DNA of 64,000 nucleotides from a virus. Below, piece by piece: positions 11,632 through 21,112 of this stretch. The notes under the pieces were generated by a model. That model did no database searches. It had not been told where the DNA came from and was given only the letters and a program-made list of their open reading frames with translations. How positions within the stretch are numbered: position 1 is the stretch's first letter; every line of letters starts with the position of its first letter. The stretch lies in IMG/VR virus record IMGVR_UViG_3300009182_000050, positions 1 through 64,000 of that record. The stretch is one strand, 5' to 3'. The translations under genes and the position numbers were made by a program.

Positions 11632-12323
11632 TGACAAATGTTGAAAACTTTGAAAATTTTTATAAAAAAGTCTCTATTGATTCAAGAATATCATATAAAG
11701 ATTTTTACAAACTAAGAATTCTTAATCAAATAAATTATTCTGATTTATATAAAGATGTTCGTATTCTCAAATTTCCTGAGGACTTGCGTACATATGAACG
11801 TCTTATTGATGACTCTAAGCCAGAGGTAATTATTGAACTTGGTGTTGAGGCTGGAGGTTCTAGTTTATGGTTTGCTGACCGCCTAGATGCTTTATGTGGA
11901 GGTGGTGAAGTTATTGCAGTTGATATTGATATCTCTCAAGTACAGCAGCCAGTTCTTGATGATAAAAGAATTACTCTTATAGAAGGTGATATTTCCTCAC
12001 CTGAAGTAGTTAATAAAGTCAAGAAATTAGTCTCTAATCGTAGAGTAATGATAATTGAAGATGCTGCTCATACATATGATTGCACACTTTCTGCACTTCA
12101 AAATTACTGGGATTTAGTACCTGTAGATGGTTGGTTTATAGTTGAAGATGGGATAGTAGATATTGAATATTTAAGATTCCATCATAAACTTCCTCGTGGT
12201 GTTATTAGTGCATTAGACTATTTTTGTAGTTCACCTGCTGGTAAAAAGTTCTCAAGAAACTCTTTGGCTCCGTATGGAATTACTTCAAATCCTACTGGAT
12301 GGCTTCAAAGGAAGTCTGAATAA
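11631..12323 (+). CDS. CmcI-type O-methyltransferase
   Basis: 230 residues, start overlapping the upstream stop by one base (TAATG). IIELGVEAGGSSLWFADRL is the SAM-binding motif I of the cephalosporin hydroxylase/CmcI family, which also contains rhamnosyl O-methyltransferases; VIAVDID and MIIEDAAHTYD continue the fold with metal-binding acidic residues. The likely job is O-methylation of a deoxysugar made by this cassette. Confidence 0.78.
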   Translation: MTNVENFENFYKKVSIDSRISYKDFYKLRILNQINYSDLYKDVRILKFPEDLRTYERLIDDSKPEVIIELGVEAGGSSLWFADRLDALCGGGEVIAVDIDISQVQQPVLDDKRITLIEGDISSPEVVNKVKKLVSNRRVMIIEDAAHTYDCTLSALQNYWDLVPVDGWFIVEDGIVDIEYLRFHHKLPRGVISALDYFCSSPAGKKFSRNSLAPYGITSNPTGWLQRKSE

Positions 12324-12374
12324 AGATGTATACTTATAAAAACGCATACGCTATGACTTTAAGGAGTGAAGACC

Positions 12375-12848
12375 GTGTACGAAGTTAAAGACGGCTCTAG
12401 AACTCTTCAATTTAATGGTCGCCTATTAGGTAAATCTTCTTCTTGGAGACGAGGCTCTACTCGCTGGATTGAGTTTGAACTTTATCAAACAGAAAATGGT
12501 TCTTATGTACTTTCAAGAATTGGTGTTTCTCTCGTTTATCATGGTTCTGTTTGCCCTCTTGTAAAGCGTTATGGATTAGTTGAAGTATCACCTAAAGATG
12601 TATCAAAAGATTCAATCCCTTGTGAAGAGTGTGGACCTATCCGCTCAGAACTTCCAGTTGTATTTCCAGAAAGAAATCGTACTTGGGCACAAGTATCTGA
12701 TGACCCAGATGCTGTACTTGAAGCTTTATATAAGTATGATGATGGTGGTGCTCGCTATCTAACAAAAGTTGCTCAGAGGCTTCTTGAGGAAGCATCTAAA
12801 CAAGACTCAAGGATTGAGTCGGTGTATAGGGTAGAGATAATCCCATAA
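12375..12848 (+). CDS. Conserved phage protein of unknown function
   Basis: 157 residues. GTG at 12375 is preferred because AAGGAG (12361-12366) sits 8 bases upstream; the GTG at 12366 would overlap that site. The protein has an N-terminal strand-rich segment (RTLQFNGRLLG), one CEEC motif near residue 80 with a further cysteine upstream, and a C-terminal YKYDDGGARYLTKVAQRLLEEA helix. I do not recognise the family. It closes the glycan cassette and precedes the polymerase. Confidence 0.55.
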   Translation: MYEVKDGSRTLQFNGRLLGKSSSWRRGSTRWIEFELYQTENGSYVLSRIGVSLVYHGSVCPLVKRYGLVEVSPKDVSKDSIPCEECGPIRSELPVVFPERNRTWAQVSDDPDAVLEALYKYDDGGARYLTKVAQRLLEEASKQDSRIESVYRVEIIP

Positions 12849-12869
12849 ATTAGTAAGGAAATGACAAAA

Positions 12870-14705
12870 ATGACAGAACGACAGACACATGATTTATCAG
12901 AAGTAAAACTACATTTAGTTGATTCTGTAGAAAAAGCAAGTGAGTTTTTGACTTGGCTAAGCCAGAGACGACCTTATGGTGCTGTTTCCGTTGATATTGA
13001 AACTGGTGAACTTCCCGGCGGAGAACGTAATGACGCACTATCTCCTTGGCACGGACAGATTCGCTTGGCTCAAATTGGTGATGGTGAGCAGGGTTGGTCT
13101 ATTCCTTGGGAAGATTGGTCTGGTGTTTTTTATCAGGCTATGGATAAATTTTCTGGTCCTATTGTGTGCCACAATATTGCTTTTGAAGCAAAATGGTTTG
13201 CTGTTAAATCTAAGTGGCAACTACCTTGGCATCAAGCTCACGACACAATGATTATGGCTCAGATTATTGACCCACTTGGTTCAGGTGCTCTTAAGCGGTT
13301 AGCCTCTAGATATATTGACCCTCGTGCTGTGGCACTTCAAGAAACTTTAGGTACATCTCTGGCTATTAATGGATGGACTTGGGGGACTGTTCCTACAAAC
13401 TTTGAACCTTACTGGTCATACGGTGCTCTTGATACTGTTCTTACAATGCGTATCTGGGAGCAGTTTTATGGACAATGTGGTCCAGAGGGTTCATACAATC
13501 GTGCTTACGAAATTGAGATGGCTGCTAGAAAGATTGTCACTCGTATGGAAATCAATGGTGCTCGTGTAGACCTTGACTACTCTCGTCGCAAATACGATGA
13601 ACTAGTAAACTACACAGAGTCAGTAAAAGAGTGGGCTAAGGGTGCTTATGGTGGAGCATCTATTACTAGTAATGTTCAACTAGTCAGACTCTTTGAGTCT
13701 TTAGGTGCAGAGATTACCGAGTTCACGCCTACAGGACAAAAATCTGCAACTAAAGACCAATTAAAACTTCTTACTATTACAGGTAATGATGAAGTAAAAA
13801 ATCTTGCTGAAGTAGTTTTGAAACAGCGTAAAGCTGACAAACTTGCTAGTAGTTATTTCTCAAACTTTATTAGTAAAAATGTAAATGGTTTTGTTCATCC
13901 ATCTGTTAAAACAATGGGTGCTCGTACCGGTCGTATGTCAATTACTGACCCAGCGTTGCAGACTCTTCCAAAGGGTGATGATGTAGTTCGTACTGCGTTC
14001 TTACCTAAAGATGATGACCATGTAATTATTACTTCTGACCTTGACCAAGTTGAGTTCCGTATGTTTGCTTCGTTGTCTCAGGACCCAAACTTGATTCAAC
14101 TATTCCATCGTGCTGATGCAACTGGCTCTGACCCATTTACTGAAATTGGCCGTGAGGTTTATCAAGAACCTGAAATGACTAGGTCTGATAAACGACGTAA
14201 TCTTATTAAGGGCGTTGTTTACGGTCGTCTTTACGGTGCTGGTGTAGCAAAGCAAGCCCTCACTGCTGGTGTTCCTGAGTCTCAGATGCGTGCAGTTTCC
14301 GATTCGTTTGACCGTAACTATCCAGGAATGATTTCTTTTCAAAAGAAAATTGAAGATATTGGTATGCGTCGTCTTCGTGGTGAAGGTCAGGGCTATGTAC
14401 ACACTTGGACTGGTCGTCGTCTTCCTTGTGATGATGACCGTACTTATACGCTCGTTAACTATTTAATTCAGGGTGGTGCTGCTGAGGTATTTAAGTCAAA
14501 CTTAATCAAACTTGACCAAGCAGACCTAACTGAGCTTTTGATTGTGCCTGTGCACGATGAAATTGTTCTTAACTGTCCTCGTGACCAAGTTGCAGAAGTT
14601 ATGAAGACTGTTCAGGAATGTATGACAACAACCGAAGGATGGTCAGTGCCTCTTACATCAGGTATTGATGGTCCACTAGAGACTTGGGGAGATAAATACC
14701 GCTAA
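12870..14705 (+). CDS. DNA polymerase I-like, family A, with 3'-5' exonuclease
   Basis: 611 residues from ATG 12870, which lies about 10 bases after AAGGA; the ATG at 12861 is too close to that site. Proofreading domain: VDIETGELPGG (~35), CHNIAFEAKWF (~100) and YGALDTVLTM. Polymerase domain: ARTGRMSI, motif A SDLDQVEFRMFA (~390), motif B RRNLIKGVVYGRLYG (~440) and motif C VHDEIVLN (~560). There is no N-terminal 5' nuclease domain, as usual for phage family A replicases. Motif A carries Glu after QV, the ribonucleotide gate. It is the probable replicative polymerase and overlaps the next gene by one base. Confidence 0.93.
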   Translation: MTERQTHDLSEVKLHLVDSVEKASEFLTWLSQRRPYGAVSVDIETGELPGGERNDALSPWHGQIRLAQIGDGEQGWSIPWEDWSGVFYQAMDKFSGPIVCHNIAFEAKWFAVKSKWQLPWHQAHDTMIMAQIIDPLGSGALKRLASRYIDPRAVALQETLGTSLAINGWTWGTVPTNFEPYWSYGALDTVLTMRIWEQFYGQCGPEGSYNRAYEIEMAARKIVTRMEINGARVDLDYSRRKYDELVNYTESVKEWAKGAYGGASITSNVQLVRLFESLGAEITEFTPTGQKSATKDQLKLLTITGNDEVKNLAEVVLKQRKADKLASSYFSNFISKNVNGFVHPSVKTMGARTGRMSITDPALQTLPKGDDVVRTAFLPKDDDHVIITSDLDQVEFRMFASLSQDPNLIQLFHRADATGSDPFTEIGREVYQEPEMTRSDKRRNLIKGVVYGRLYGAGVAKQALTAGVPESQMRAVSDSFDRNYPGMISFQKKIEDIGMRRLRGEGQGYVHTWTGRRLPCDDDRTYTLVNYLIQGGAAEVFKSNLIKLDQADLTELLIVPVHDEIVLNCPRDQVAEVMKTVQECMTTTEGWSVPLTSGIDGPLETWGDKYR

Positions 14706-15160
14706 TGAGTAAATATGTTTTGTCCGTAGACCCTGGTAAAGCAACTGGAGTTGCTTTAGTTAGTTTTGAAAAAGGCTCTGAGCCAGAAATTATCTATTCT
14801 GGTGAAGTTCAGCCAGATGAGTTTGCCATAGTTGTCAGAGATTTAATGACTAACTATCAAATAAAAGAGATAGTGTGTGAAAAGTTTACAATAAATGCTC
14901 AAACTGTTAGAAATTCTCAGGCTCCGTACTCTTTAGAGCAAATTGGGGTTCTAAAACAGATTATGCAGGACTTTGAGTTTGATAGAGAGTCAATTATCTG
15001 GCAATTACCTGTTGATGCTAAGAAAATGTTTCCAAATGAAGCTCTTAAAACCTTAAAATTATGGCATAAAGGTGGAGAAGGGCACGCAAATGATGCTCTG
15101 AGGCACGCTTTACTACGACTTGTTAAGACTGGCTGGATACCTAGACAACTTCTACAATAA
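14705..15160 (+). CDS. RuvC-like Holliday junction nuclease
   Basis: 151 residues. The RNase H fold is marked by LSVDPGKATGVAL (first Asp), IVCEKFTI (Glu) and HANDALRHALLRL (last Asp), the RuvC pattern. Small RuvC-like nucleases resolve recombination intermediates before packaging. The start overlaps the polymerase stop (TAATG), so the pair is translationally coupled. Confidence 0.82.
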   Translation: MSKYVLSVDPGKATGVALVSFEKGSEPEIIYSGEVQPDEFAIVVRDLMTNYQIKEIVCEKFTINAQTVRNSQAPYSLEQIGVLKQIMQDFEFDRESIIWQLPVDAKKMFPNEALKTLKLWHKGGEGHANDALRHALLRLVKTGWIPRQLLQ

Positions 15161-15211
15161 AAGATACTATTTGAAAAAACTTGTACTAATTAAAATGTGT
15201 GATAGTATCTT
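15161..15211 (+). promoter_or_regulatory. Promoter overlapped by 10-bp inverted repeat
   Basis: TTGTAC (15181-15186), 16 bp, TAGTAT (15203-15208) is a plausible promoter for the helicase gene. The arms AAGATACTAT (15161-15170) and ATAGTATCTT (15202-15211) form a perfect inverted repeat, the right arm covering the -10 box, as an operator would. The same 10-mer occurs at 46479-46488. Confidence 0.5.
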
Positions 15212-15245
15212 TGCACAGACGAAATGACATAGAAGAGAGAAGTAA

Positions 15246-17051
15246 ATGGCTGTAATAGCAAAGCTGGACTTAGACGGTATTCATATCCGTTTAGATGTTG
15301 AGTATCGTTACAAAGAATTATGTAAAAGCATCCCTGGCTCTGCTTGGTCTACTGCTGACCAAGTGTGGCGTTTACCACTAAGCTGGTCTACTTGTTTAGC
15401 ACTTCGCTCAACATTTAGAGATGACCTTGTGATTTCTGAAGACCTTTCTGAATGGGCTATGAATCAACTTACAACTCGTATTGCTCCAGCAAATGAACTA
15501 CGAGATTTAGAAGAATTTATTGACTCAAATAATGAAGATTTGTTTCCTCATCAGCGTGCTGGTGTAAAATTTTTAGCAACTGCAAAGCGTGCTTTACTTG
15601 CTGATGAACCAGGTCTTGGTAAGACTGCTCAGGCTATCCGTGCACTTAAGGAACTTCAAGAACAGGGTGAAGATGTATTTCCTGCTCTTATTGTTTGTCC
15701 AAATACTTTGAAAAAGAACTGGGCTCGTGAGTTTGGTCGCTGGTGGCCTAGTGTTACCTGTCAAGTTATTAAGGGTACATCTACACAGCGTCGTAAGCAG
15801 TTTGATACTCAGGCAGATGTATATGTAATCAACTGGGAATCACTTCGTACTCACTCACGACTTGCTCCTTACGGTTCTGTTGCTCTTGCACGTTGCACAG
15901 AGTGTGGTGGGCACGATAGCAAGGTAACTTTAACTAGGTGTGAAGTTCACAAGCGTGAACTCAACGGTATTGATTTTAAGTCTGTAGTAGCGGATGAAAT
16001 TCATCGCTCTAAGGACCCTAAATCAAAGCAGACTCGTGCTTTGTGGTCAGCAACTGGAAATGCAAAGATTCGTTTTGCTCTTACAGGAACTCCTGTAGCC
16101 AACAATGTGGTTGATATGTGGTCTATTCTTCACTGGCTTTCTCCAGAGGATTGGCCATCAAAGACAAAATGGATTGACCGGATGGTTGACACTATGCTTA
16201 ATGCTTTTGGTGGTCTTATGGTTCTTGGTGTAAAGCCTCATATGGAAGAAGAGTTCCAAAAAACAATCAGTCACCATATGCGTCGTATGCTCAAGGCTCG
16301 TGTACTTCCTTGGTTGCCTCCGGTAATCAATGAGCGTCGTGATATTGAAATGTCTACAAAACAGAAAAAAGCTTACGAGCAGATGCGTGACCATATGATT
16401 GCAGAACTAGAGTCTGGAGATGCATTATCTGCTCCTAGCGTTTTGACTCAGACTATTCGTCTACTTCAATTTGCTAGTTCATATGCAGATATTGTTGTTG
16501 ACGAAAAGACTGGTGAACCACGAGCAGTTTTGTCAGAGCCTTCTTGTAAGGTTGACTCACTTATGGACGATATTAAAAATGGTGACTTTGGAGACGACTC
16601 TGTAGCCGTCTGTGCTGTGTCACGTCAGTTGATTGAACTTCTAAGTGCTGCTCTTACAAAGGCTGGAATCTCTCACGGTTTAATCACCGGTGCTCAGTCT
16701 GAAGAAGAGCGTCAAGATGCTATTGATGATTTTCAATCTGGTGTAAATAAGTGGATTCTTTTCACTGCTCAGGCTGGTGGTGTTGGTGTAACTCTTACAG
16801 CAGCTCGCCGTTTGATTATGCTCCAGCGTCCGTGGTCACTTGTTGACCATAAGCAAGCCCTTGACCGCGTACATCGTATTGGTTCAGAGATTCACGATTC
16901 TGTCATCATTAGCGACTATGTTACAGAAGGAACTATTGAAGAACGAGTTCTTCAAGTTCTAGAAACCAAGGCTGATAACTTTGAGCAAATCGTTCACGAC
17001 CGTGTGAGATTACTTGATTTGCTAAAAGAAGATAAAGCAGGTAAGTTGTGA
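15246..17051 (+). CDS. SNF2-family DNA helicase/translocase
   Basis: 601 residues. After a small N-terminal domain (PGSAWSTADQVWRLPLSW, like the annealing-helicase modules of SMARCAL1-type proteins) comes a SNF2 core: LLADEPGLGKTAQAIRAL (motif I, ~119), VICPNTLKKNW-like Ia segment, VVADEIHRSKD (DExH, ~249), ALTGTPVANN (III) and VHRIGSEIHD (VI) after AQAGGVGVTLT. Phage members work in replication fork remodelling or recombination. A CTEC...C cysteine set near residues 215-235 is an unusual insert. Confidence 0.88.
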   Translation: MAVIAKLDLDGIHIRLDVEYRYKELCKSIPGSAWSTADQVWRLPLSWSTCLALRSTFRDDLVISEDLSEWAMNQLTTRIAPANELRDLEEFIDSNNEDLFPHQRAGVKFLATAKRALLADEPGLGKTAQAIRALKELQEQGEDVFPALIVCPNTLKKNWAREFGRWWPSVTCQVIKGTSTQRRKQFDTQADVYVINWESLRTHSRLAPYGSVALARCTECGGHDSKVTLTRCEVHKRELNGIDFKSVVADEIHRSKDPKSKQTRALWSATGNAKIRFALTGTPVANNVVDMWSILHWLSPEDWPSKTKWIDRMVDTMLNAFGGLMVLGVKPHMEEEFQKTISHHMRRMLKARVLPWLPPVINERRDIEMSTKQKKAYEQMRDHMIAELESGDALSAPSVLTQTIRLLQFASSYADIVVDEKTGEPRAVLSEPSCKVDSLMDDIKNGDFGDDSVAVCAVSRQLIELLSAALTKAGISHGLITGAQSEEERQDAIDDFQSGVNKWILFTAQAGGVGVTLTAARRLIMLQRPWSLVDHKQALDRVHRIGSEIHDSVIISDYVTEGTIEERVLQVLETKADNFEQIVHDRVRLLDLLKEDKAGKL

Positions 17052-17087
17052 TACAGAAAGAAATGACATACAAGGACGGAATGATAA

Positions 17088-18020
17088 ATGTCTAAAGTTA
17101 TTCGACTCTCCAACTCGGAGATTCAAACATTCAAAGACTGTCGTCGCCGGTGGTGGTTTACCTACTACCGTCGTCTAAAACCACGCTCACAGGATATGAC
17201 TGGTGCTCTTGCATTAGGTACACGAATCCACGCTGCACTTGACGACCACTATGCAAATGGAACTCCACTGCTTCAAGCTCATTCAAAACTAGTTGAGGTT
17301 GACCGCAATCTTTTGGTTGCTGATTTCCGCGATACTTTTGAACTTGATAGTGAAGCAGAACTTGGTCACATTATGCTTGAGGGTTACGAGCAGTGGGTTG
17401 AAGAAGAAGGTATTGATGCTGAACTAGAATTCATCTCTAGTGAAGAAACAATCATTGCTCCACTATTCAACGGTGAAGTTGAACTTCAAGGAAAGCTTGA
17501 TATGCGAGTTCGTCGTAAGTCAGACGGTGTTCGTATGTTCCGTGACTTCAAAACTGTTGGTGGCTCGTTATCTGAGTTCTCCAGCCTTGCACATATGAAT
17601 GAGCAAGTACTAACCTATATGCTTCTGGAATCAACCCAGAATAAAGAGGGAGAGCGTTCCGATGGAGGCATCTTTACGATGCTAAAAAAGGTAAAGCGCA
17701 CTGCTTCTGCACGACCTCCGTTCTATGACCAGATTGAAGTACGACACAATGTGTTTGCACTTCGCTCATTCTGGAATCGTATTCACGGAACAATCACAGA
17801 CCTGATGAGAGTGCGTACTGCACTTGATGAAGGTACTGACCACACATTTGTTGCTTACCCAAAACCAAGCCGCGAGTGTAAATGGAAATGCCAGTTCTTC
17901 TCTATCTGTCCATTGTTTGATGATGGCAGTAGTGCAGAGCAAGCAATCAGTGAACTATTCATAGAGGGAGACCCCTATGCATATTACGAAAACGAAAATG
18001 ACAAGAAAGGACTGGAATAA
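17088..18020 (+). CDS. Cas4/RecB-like PD-(D/E)XK exonuclease
   Basis: 310 residues. SNSEIQTFKDCRRRWWF opens the fold, GTRIHAALDDH is the helical His motif, LQGKLDMRV and FRDFKTVGG give the Asp and D-x-K of the catalytic site, and ECKWKCQFFSICPLF supplies three more cysteines that with C19 could bind a 4Fe-4S cluster as in Cas4 and AddB. The gene lies between a SNF2 helicase and a Sak4-like ATPase, so a role in recombination-dependent replication is likely, not CRISPR: no array or other cas gene is present. Confidence 0.85.
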   Translation: MSKVIRLSNSEIQTFKDCRRRWWFTYYRRLKPRSQDMTGALALGTRIHAALDDHYANGTPLLQAHSKLVEVDRNLLVADFRDTFELDSEAELGHIMLEGYEQWVEEEGIDAELEFISSEETIIAPLFNGEVELQGKLDMRVRRKSDGVRMFRDFKTVGGSLSEFSSLAHMNEQVLTYMLLESTQNKEGERSDGGIFTMLKKVKRTASARPPFYDQIEVRHNVFALRSFWNRIHGTITDLMRVRTALDEGTDHTFVAYPKPSRECKWKCQFFSICPLFDDGSSAEQAISELFIEGDPYAYYENENDKKGLE

Positions 18021-18022
18021 CT

Positions 18023-18805
18023 ATGAGTGACATTCAGCGTTCATTAACAGTTATGGTCTACGGTGAATCAAAGGTTGGAAAGTCCACCTTTGCAGTTACC
18101 TCCCCATATCCACGTCTTATGCTTGATGTTGAGGGTGGACATCGTTTCCTCCCAATCGTCGTCAAGTACTGGGACCCACTACGCGAAGAACCACCTGTCG
18201 CAGATGGAACTTGGGACACTTGTGTCGTCCAGGTTCGTAACTATGATGATGTCATAAAGGCATACCAGTGGCTTCAGAGCGGTAAGCACCAGTTCAAGAG
18301 TTTGATTATTGATTCAATCTCAGAACTACAAGTTAAGTGTATGGATTCAATTGCTGGCAGCGAGCAGATGAAAATGCAACAATGGGGCGAACTACTTCGT
18401 CATATGGGTGCACTTCTTCGCGACTTGCGTGACCTCACAATGCACGCAACGAATCCACTAGAAGCAGTAGTCCTAACTGCAATGGCTCGTACCGGGCAGG
18501 ATGGTCGCTACCGTCCTTACCTACAGGGTCAACTTGCAATTCAGGCTCCATACTTCTACGATATTCTCGGTGGTATTACCATTGAGGAAATGCCAAATCC
18601 TGACCCAATGCAACCTCCATACAAAGTTCGTAAGATGTATGTAGAACGCACTGCTCAGTATGAGGCAGGAGAACGAGTCCAAGGTCGCCTTGGAGCAATT
18701 GTTCAACAAGAAAATCTATCCATTGAGCGGATGTTAGACATCATCTTTGGAGAGAAACAATCTGTAGCGACCGCTACCAAAACGACAAATAAGAAAGAAG
18801 GTTAA
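18023..18805 (+). CDS. Sak4-like RecA-fold ATPase (single-strand annealing recombinase)
   Basis: 260 residues. MVYGESKVGKSTFAV is the Walker A loop at residue 11, LMLDVEGG follows and SLIIDSISEL near residue 95 is Walker B, the arrangement of phage nucleotide-binding Sak4 proteins. These are short RecA-core ATPases that anneal single strands with the help of phage SSB, which fits the SSB-like gene 3 bp downstream. Confidence 0.82.
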   Translation: MSDIQRSLTVMVYGESKVGKSTFAVTSPYPRLMLDVEGGHRFLPIVVKYWDPLREEPPVADGTWDTCVVQVRNYDDVIKAYQWLQSGKHQFKSLIIDSISELQVKCMDSIAGSEQMKMQQWGELLRHMGALLRDLRDLTMHATNPLEAVVLTAMARTGQDGRYRPYLQGQLAIQAPYFYDILGGITIEEMPNPDPMQPPYKVRKMYVERTAQYEAGERVQGRLGAIVQQENLSIERMLDIIFGEKQSVATATKTTNKKEG

Positions 18806-18808
18806 GGT

Positions 18809-19339
18809 ATGAGTACCTTAAACTGGGCTGACCTCATCAAAGAGGCTGGCGAAACTGCATCATACGAACCACTACCAGATGGTGATTACGACTTGGTAGT
18901 ACTAGAGGGAGTCGCTAAGCAGACTCAATCAGGAAAAACCATGTTCTCAGTTAAGTCTGAAGTACAAGGTGGTCCTCACAACAAGCGTCTCATTTGGGAT
19001 AACTTGGTTGTAAGTCCAGATAACCCAACAGCCTTGGGTATCTTCCTATCAAAGATGTCTGCTCTTGGTCTTGGCCGTGAGTTCTTTGAACAGGGTCCAA
19101 GCAACGCACAGATTGAGGCCGCTCTTCGTGGTCGCGCTTTCCGTGCACAGGTTGGTAGTCGTGTTTACCAAGGCACAAAGCGTAACGAACTAAAGCGTTA
19201 CTACTCTGCTGCTTCTGCACAGACTGCTACCATTGCTGCTCCTGCTCCTGCAGTTGCTGCGCCAGCACCGGCTCCTGCACCTGCACCTGCCCCAGCACCG
19301 GCTCCTGCACCTGCTGCAGCACCTGCTGCTCCTTTCTAA
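18809..19339 (+). CDS. Probable single-stranded DNA-binding protein
   Basis: 176 residues. Residues 20-135 look like an OB-type domain of the phage SSB-like class (PLPDGDYDLVVLEG, SGKTMFSVKSEV, AFRAQVGSRVYQG). The C-terminal 45 residues are alanine-proline alternation ending AAPF; the final Phe recalls the tip used by SSB proteins to recruit partners, although the usual acidic residues are missing. It sits directly after the Sak4-like gene and before a strong terminator. Assignment rests on context plus fold impression. Confidence 0.68.
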   Translation: MSTLNWADLIKEAGETASYEPLPDGDYDLVVLEGVAKQTQSGKTMFSVKSEVQGGPHNKRLIWDNLVVSPDNPTALGIFLSKMSALGLGREFFEQGPSNAQIEAALRGRAFRAQVGSRVYQGTKRNELKRYYSAASAQTATIAAPAPAVAAPAPAPAPAPAPAPAPAPAAAPAAPF

Positions 19340-19352
19340 GTCTTTGGCTTAG

Positions 19353-19392
19353 TGAGATTGCCTTCCAGCGAAAGTTGGAAGGCTTTCTCATT
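19353..19392 (+). terminator. Rho-independent terminator
   Basis: GCCTTCCA/TGGAAGGC stem with an 8-nt loop, extended below an internal TT/TT loop by TGAGA/TCTCA, ending in TTTCTCATT. It closes the replication operon 18.0-19.3 kb. Confidence 0.8.
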
Positions 19393-19428
19393 AGTCCACA
19401 AATAGTAGAAAGCAAATAGGTTGAAATT

Positions 19429-20454
19429 GTGAAAGTATTACTAACCGGTTGCAGTGCTCCACAATCTTCTCATTCATTAAATGGAAGATTGCCAACATTT
19501 TCTGGACTAATTAGAAATGCTCTTAGTTATGCTGGGCACGATATTACTTGGGAACATCCATCAATATCTATGACTGAAGAGTTTCTAAGCCAGTTTGATG
19601 TAGTTATTGTAGGACTTAGTTCTCCAACTAGTATGTCAGCTTACAGACTTTATGGTGCTTTATCAGTAATTGAAAGGGCTAGAAAAGTTACTAATGTTCG
19701 CTATTTAATTGATGCTCCGGAGCCTCACAAACTTTGGGCAGGTATTAGAGCATTAGTTAATAGTCCAGAAGATTTGATAAAAGACTTCTACTCAAAACGA
19801 CCAGAGTATCAACAGGTTAGTGAGTCTAAAGAATTTTCTAGACTTCACTCTGTATTAGTTGATTTATATGAAAATTCTTGGGAGCGTACTATTGTTCCTG
19901 CTTTTCCTTGGTCTACTAAAACTCATATTACAGAATATATACCTAATATTCTTGAAGATTCTATTGAACTTGTGTGCTTAGATTCTGTTTTATTGACTGC
20001 TATTCCAGATGGTTTATATATGAAAAGTGAAGCAGATTATTGGACTGTCAATCAAGAAACACCGTGGACAAAAAAACTGCAAAAAACATTAATAAATAAT
20101 GTTGAGCCTATGAATGATTCTAAATGGAATAATAACTCTGCTGTACTAGTGAAACTTAACAAATCAATTGGTTCAATTATTACAACTTATAAAAATGGTG
20201 ACCCTTGGTGGTCAGTAAATCTATCTCAGTCTTTGTTTGTTAATACCCCTGTAGTGACTGACTGGAGACATACCGCTTACTTAGGGGAGTCTTGGTCTAT
20301 TCTTGCTCATCAAATTGAAGAACTGTCTATGAATGAAAGAGCATCTCTTGCTATAAATCAAAGAGAACAGTATGTAAAATCAATACCTAATTTTTCGGAC
20401 TCAATAACTGGGGTTTTGTCTGCTGTATTTAATGACTCTTATAGTAAAATTTAA
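19429..20454 (+). CDS. Putative GT-B-type glycosyltransferase
   Basis: 341 residues, GTG start. The opening MKVLLTGCSAPQ is a Rossmann-like strand and turn, FDVVIVGLSSPTSM near residue 62 is a second strand, and the segment SQSLFVNTPVVTDW near residue 267 resembles the donor-site region of GT4-like enzymes. No unequivocal catalytic motif is seen. It stands apart from the sugar cassette, just after a terminator, so it may be independently expressed. An alternative is a structural Rossmann protein of unknown role. Confidence 0.45.
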   Translation: MKVLLTGCSAPQSSHSLNGRLPTFSGLIRNALSYAGHDITWEHPSISMTEEFLSQFDVVIVGLSSPTSMSAYRLYGALSVIERARKVTNVRYLIDAPEPHKLWAGIRALVNSPEDLIKDFYSKRPEYQQVSESKEFSRLHSVLVDLYENSWERTIVPAFPWSTKTHITEYIPNILEDSIELVCLDSVLLTAIPDGLYMKSEADYWTVNQETPWTKKLQKTLINNVEPMNDSKWNNNSAVLVKLNKSIGSIITTYKNGDPWWSVNLSQSLFVNTPVVTDWRHTAYLGESWSILAHQIEELSMNERASLAINQREQYVKSIPNFSDSITGVLSAVFNDSYSKI

Positions 20455-20474
20455 CTAGATTGGATGTACTAAAA

Positions 20475-20900
20475 ATGAAAAATATAGATATGACTTGGGT
20501 TAGGTCTCAACTAGAAAATGCTAAAGTTTCTATCCCTGTTGGTGAATCAGTTCTAGAACTAATTGATACTTGGGCTAAAACAGAACATGCAGATAGTAGT
20601 AGTGACCAAGTCCTAGAGCTATTTTCTAAACTTTGCAAATCAAATTCATTAGTTAGTACTCCAGAAAACGAAGTATGGCAACCAGCAGGTCCGGGCTTTA
20701 TCCGTGTAGGAGATGAAGTACGAGTTATGTCTGATGCTTTTGAAGGAGACCTTGGTCAAATACATAATGGTCGTCGTGGTCGTGTAGTTGCTGTTCGCTA
20801 TGGTGACATTATTATTAAAACAACAGATGGAAAAGAACCAGTTCTTGATGGGTCACATTATTCTCCATATAAGTTAGAAAAACTGGTTACAGTACTATGA
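20475..20900 (+). CDS. Unknown protein with SH3/KOW-like C-terminal domain
   Basis: About 141 residues. ATG 20475 is preferred over the TTG at 20460 because GGA precedes it at normal distance. The C-terminal half has VGDEVRVMSDAFEGDLGQI and GRRGRVVAVRYGD, a small beta-barrel pattern resembling KOW/SH3 domains that bind RNA, DNA or protein. Overlaps the next gene by 4 bp. Confidence 0.5.
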   Translation: MKNIDMTWVRSQLENAKVSIPVGESVLELIDTWAKTEHADSSSDQVLELFSKLCKSNSLVSTPENEVWQPAGPGFIRVGDEVRVMSDAFEGDLGQIHNGRRGRVVAVRYGDIIIKTTDGKEPVLDGSHYSPYKLEKLVTVL

Positions 20901-21112
20901 GTACCATAGTTACTGCTCGTTTTATTGTTTATGGTGATACATATGATGAGTTGGTAACTGCTTCTGAAGACCGTCTTTCAGAATTTTTTGAAGTTAATCT
21001 TGCAGATATTAAAAAAACTTTTAACTACGAACTTGTAGTTACAGAAAATGAAAATATGAGTAGTGAATATAGCTACGAAGCGACTGTAGTAGTAAGGAAA
21101 CGAGATGTCTGA
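20897..21112 (+). CDS. Small conserved phage protein
   Basis: 71 residues, starting inside the previous stop (ATGA). It alternates strands and helices (TARFIVYGDTYDELVTAS, then EYSYEATVVVRKRDV), which suggests a small ferredoxin-like fold. Function unknown. Confidence 0.5.
   Translation: MSTIVTARFIVYGDTYDELVTASEDRLSEFFEVNLADIKKTFNYELVVTENENMSSEYSYEATVVVRKRDV

Noticed and set aside
17088-18020. CRISPR-associated cas4
   Set aside because: No array, spacer repeats or other cas genes; the neighbours are phage recombination genes.
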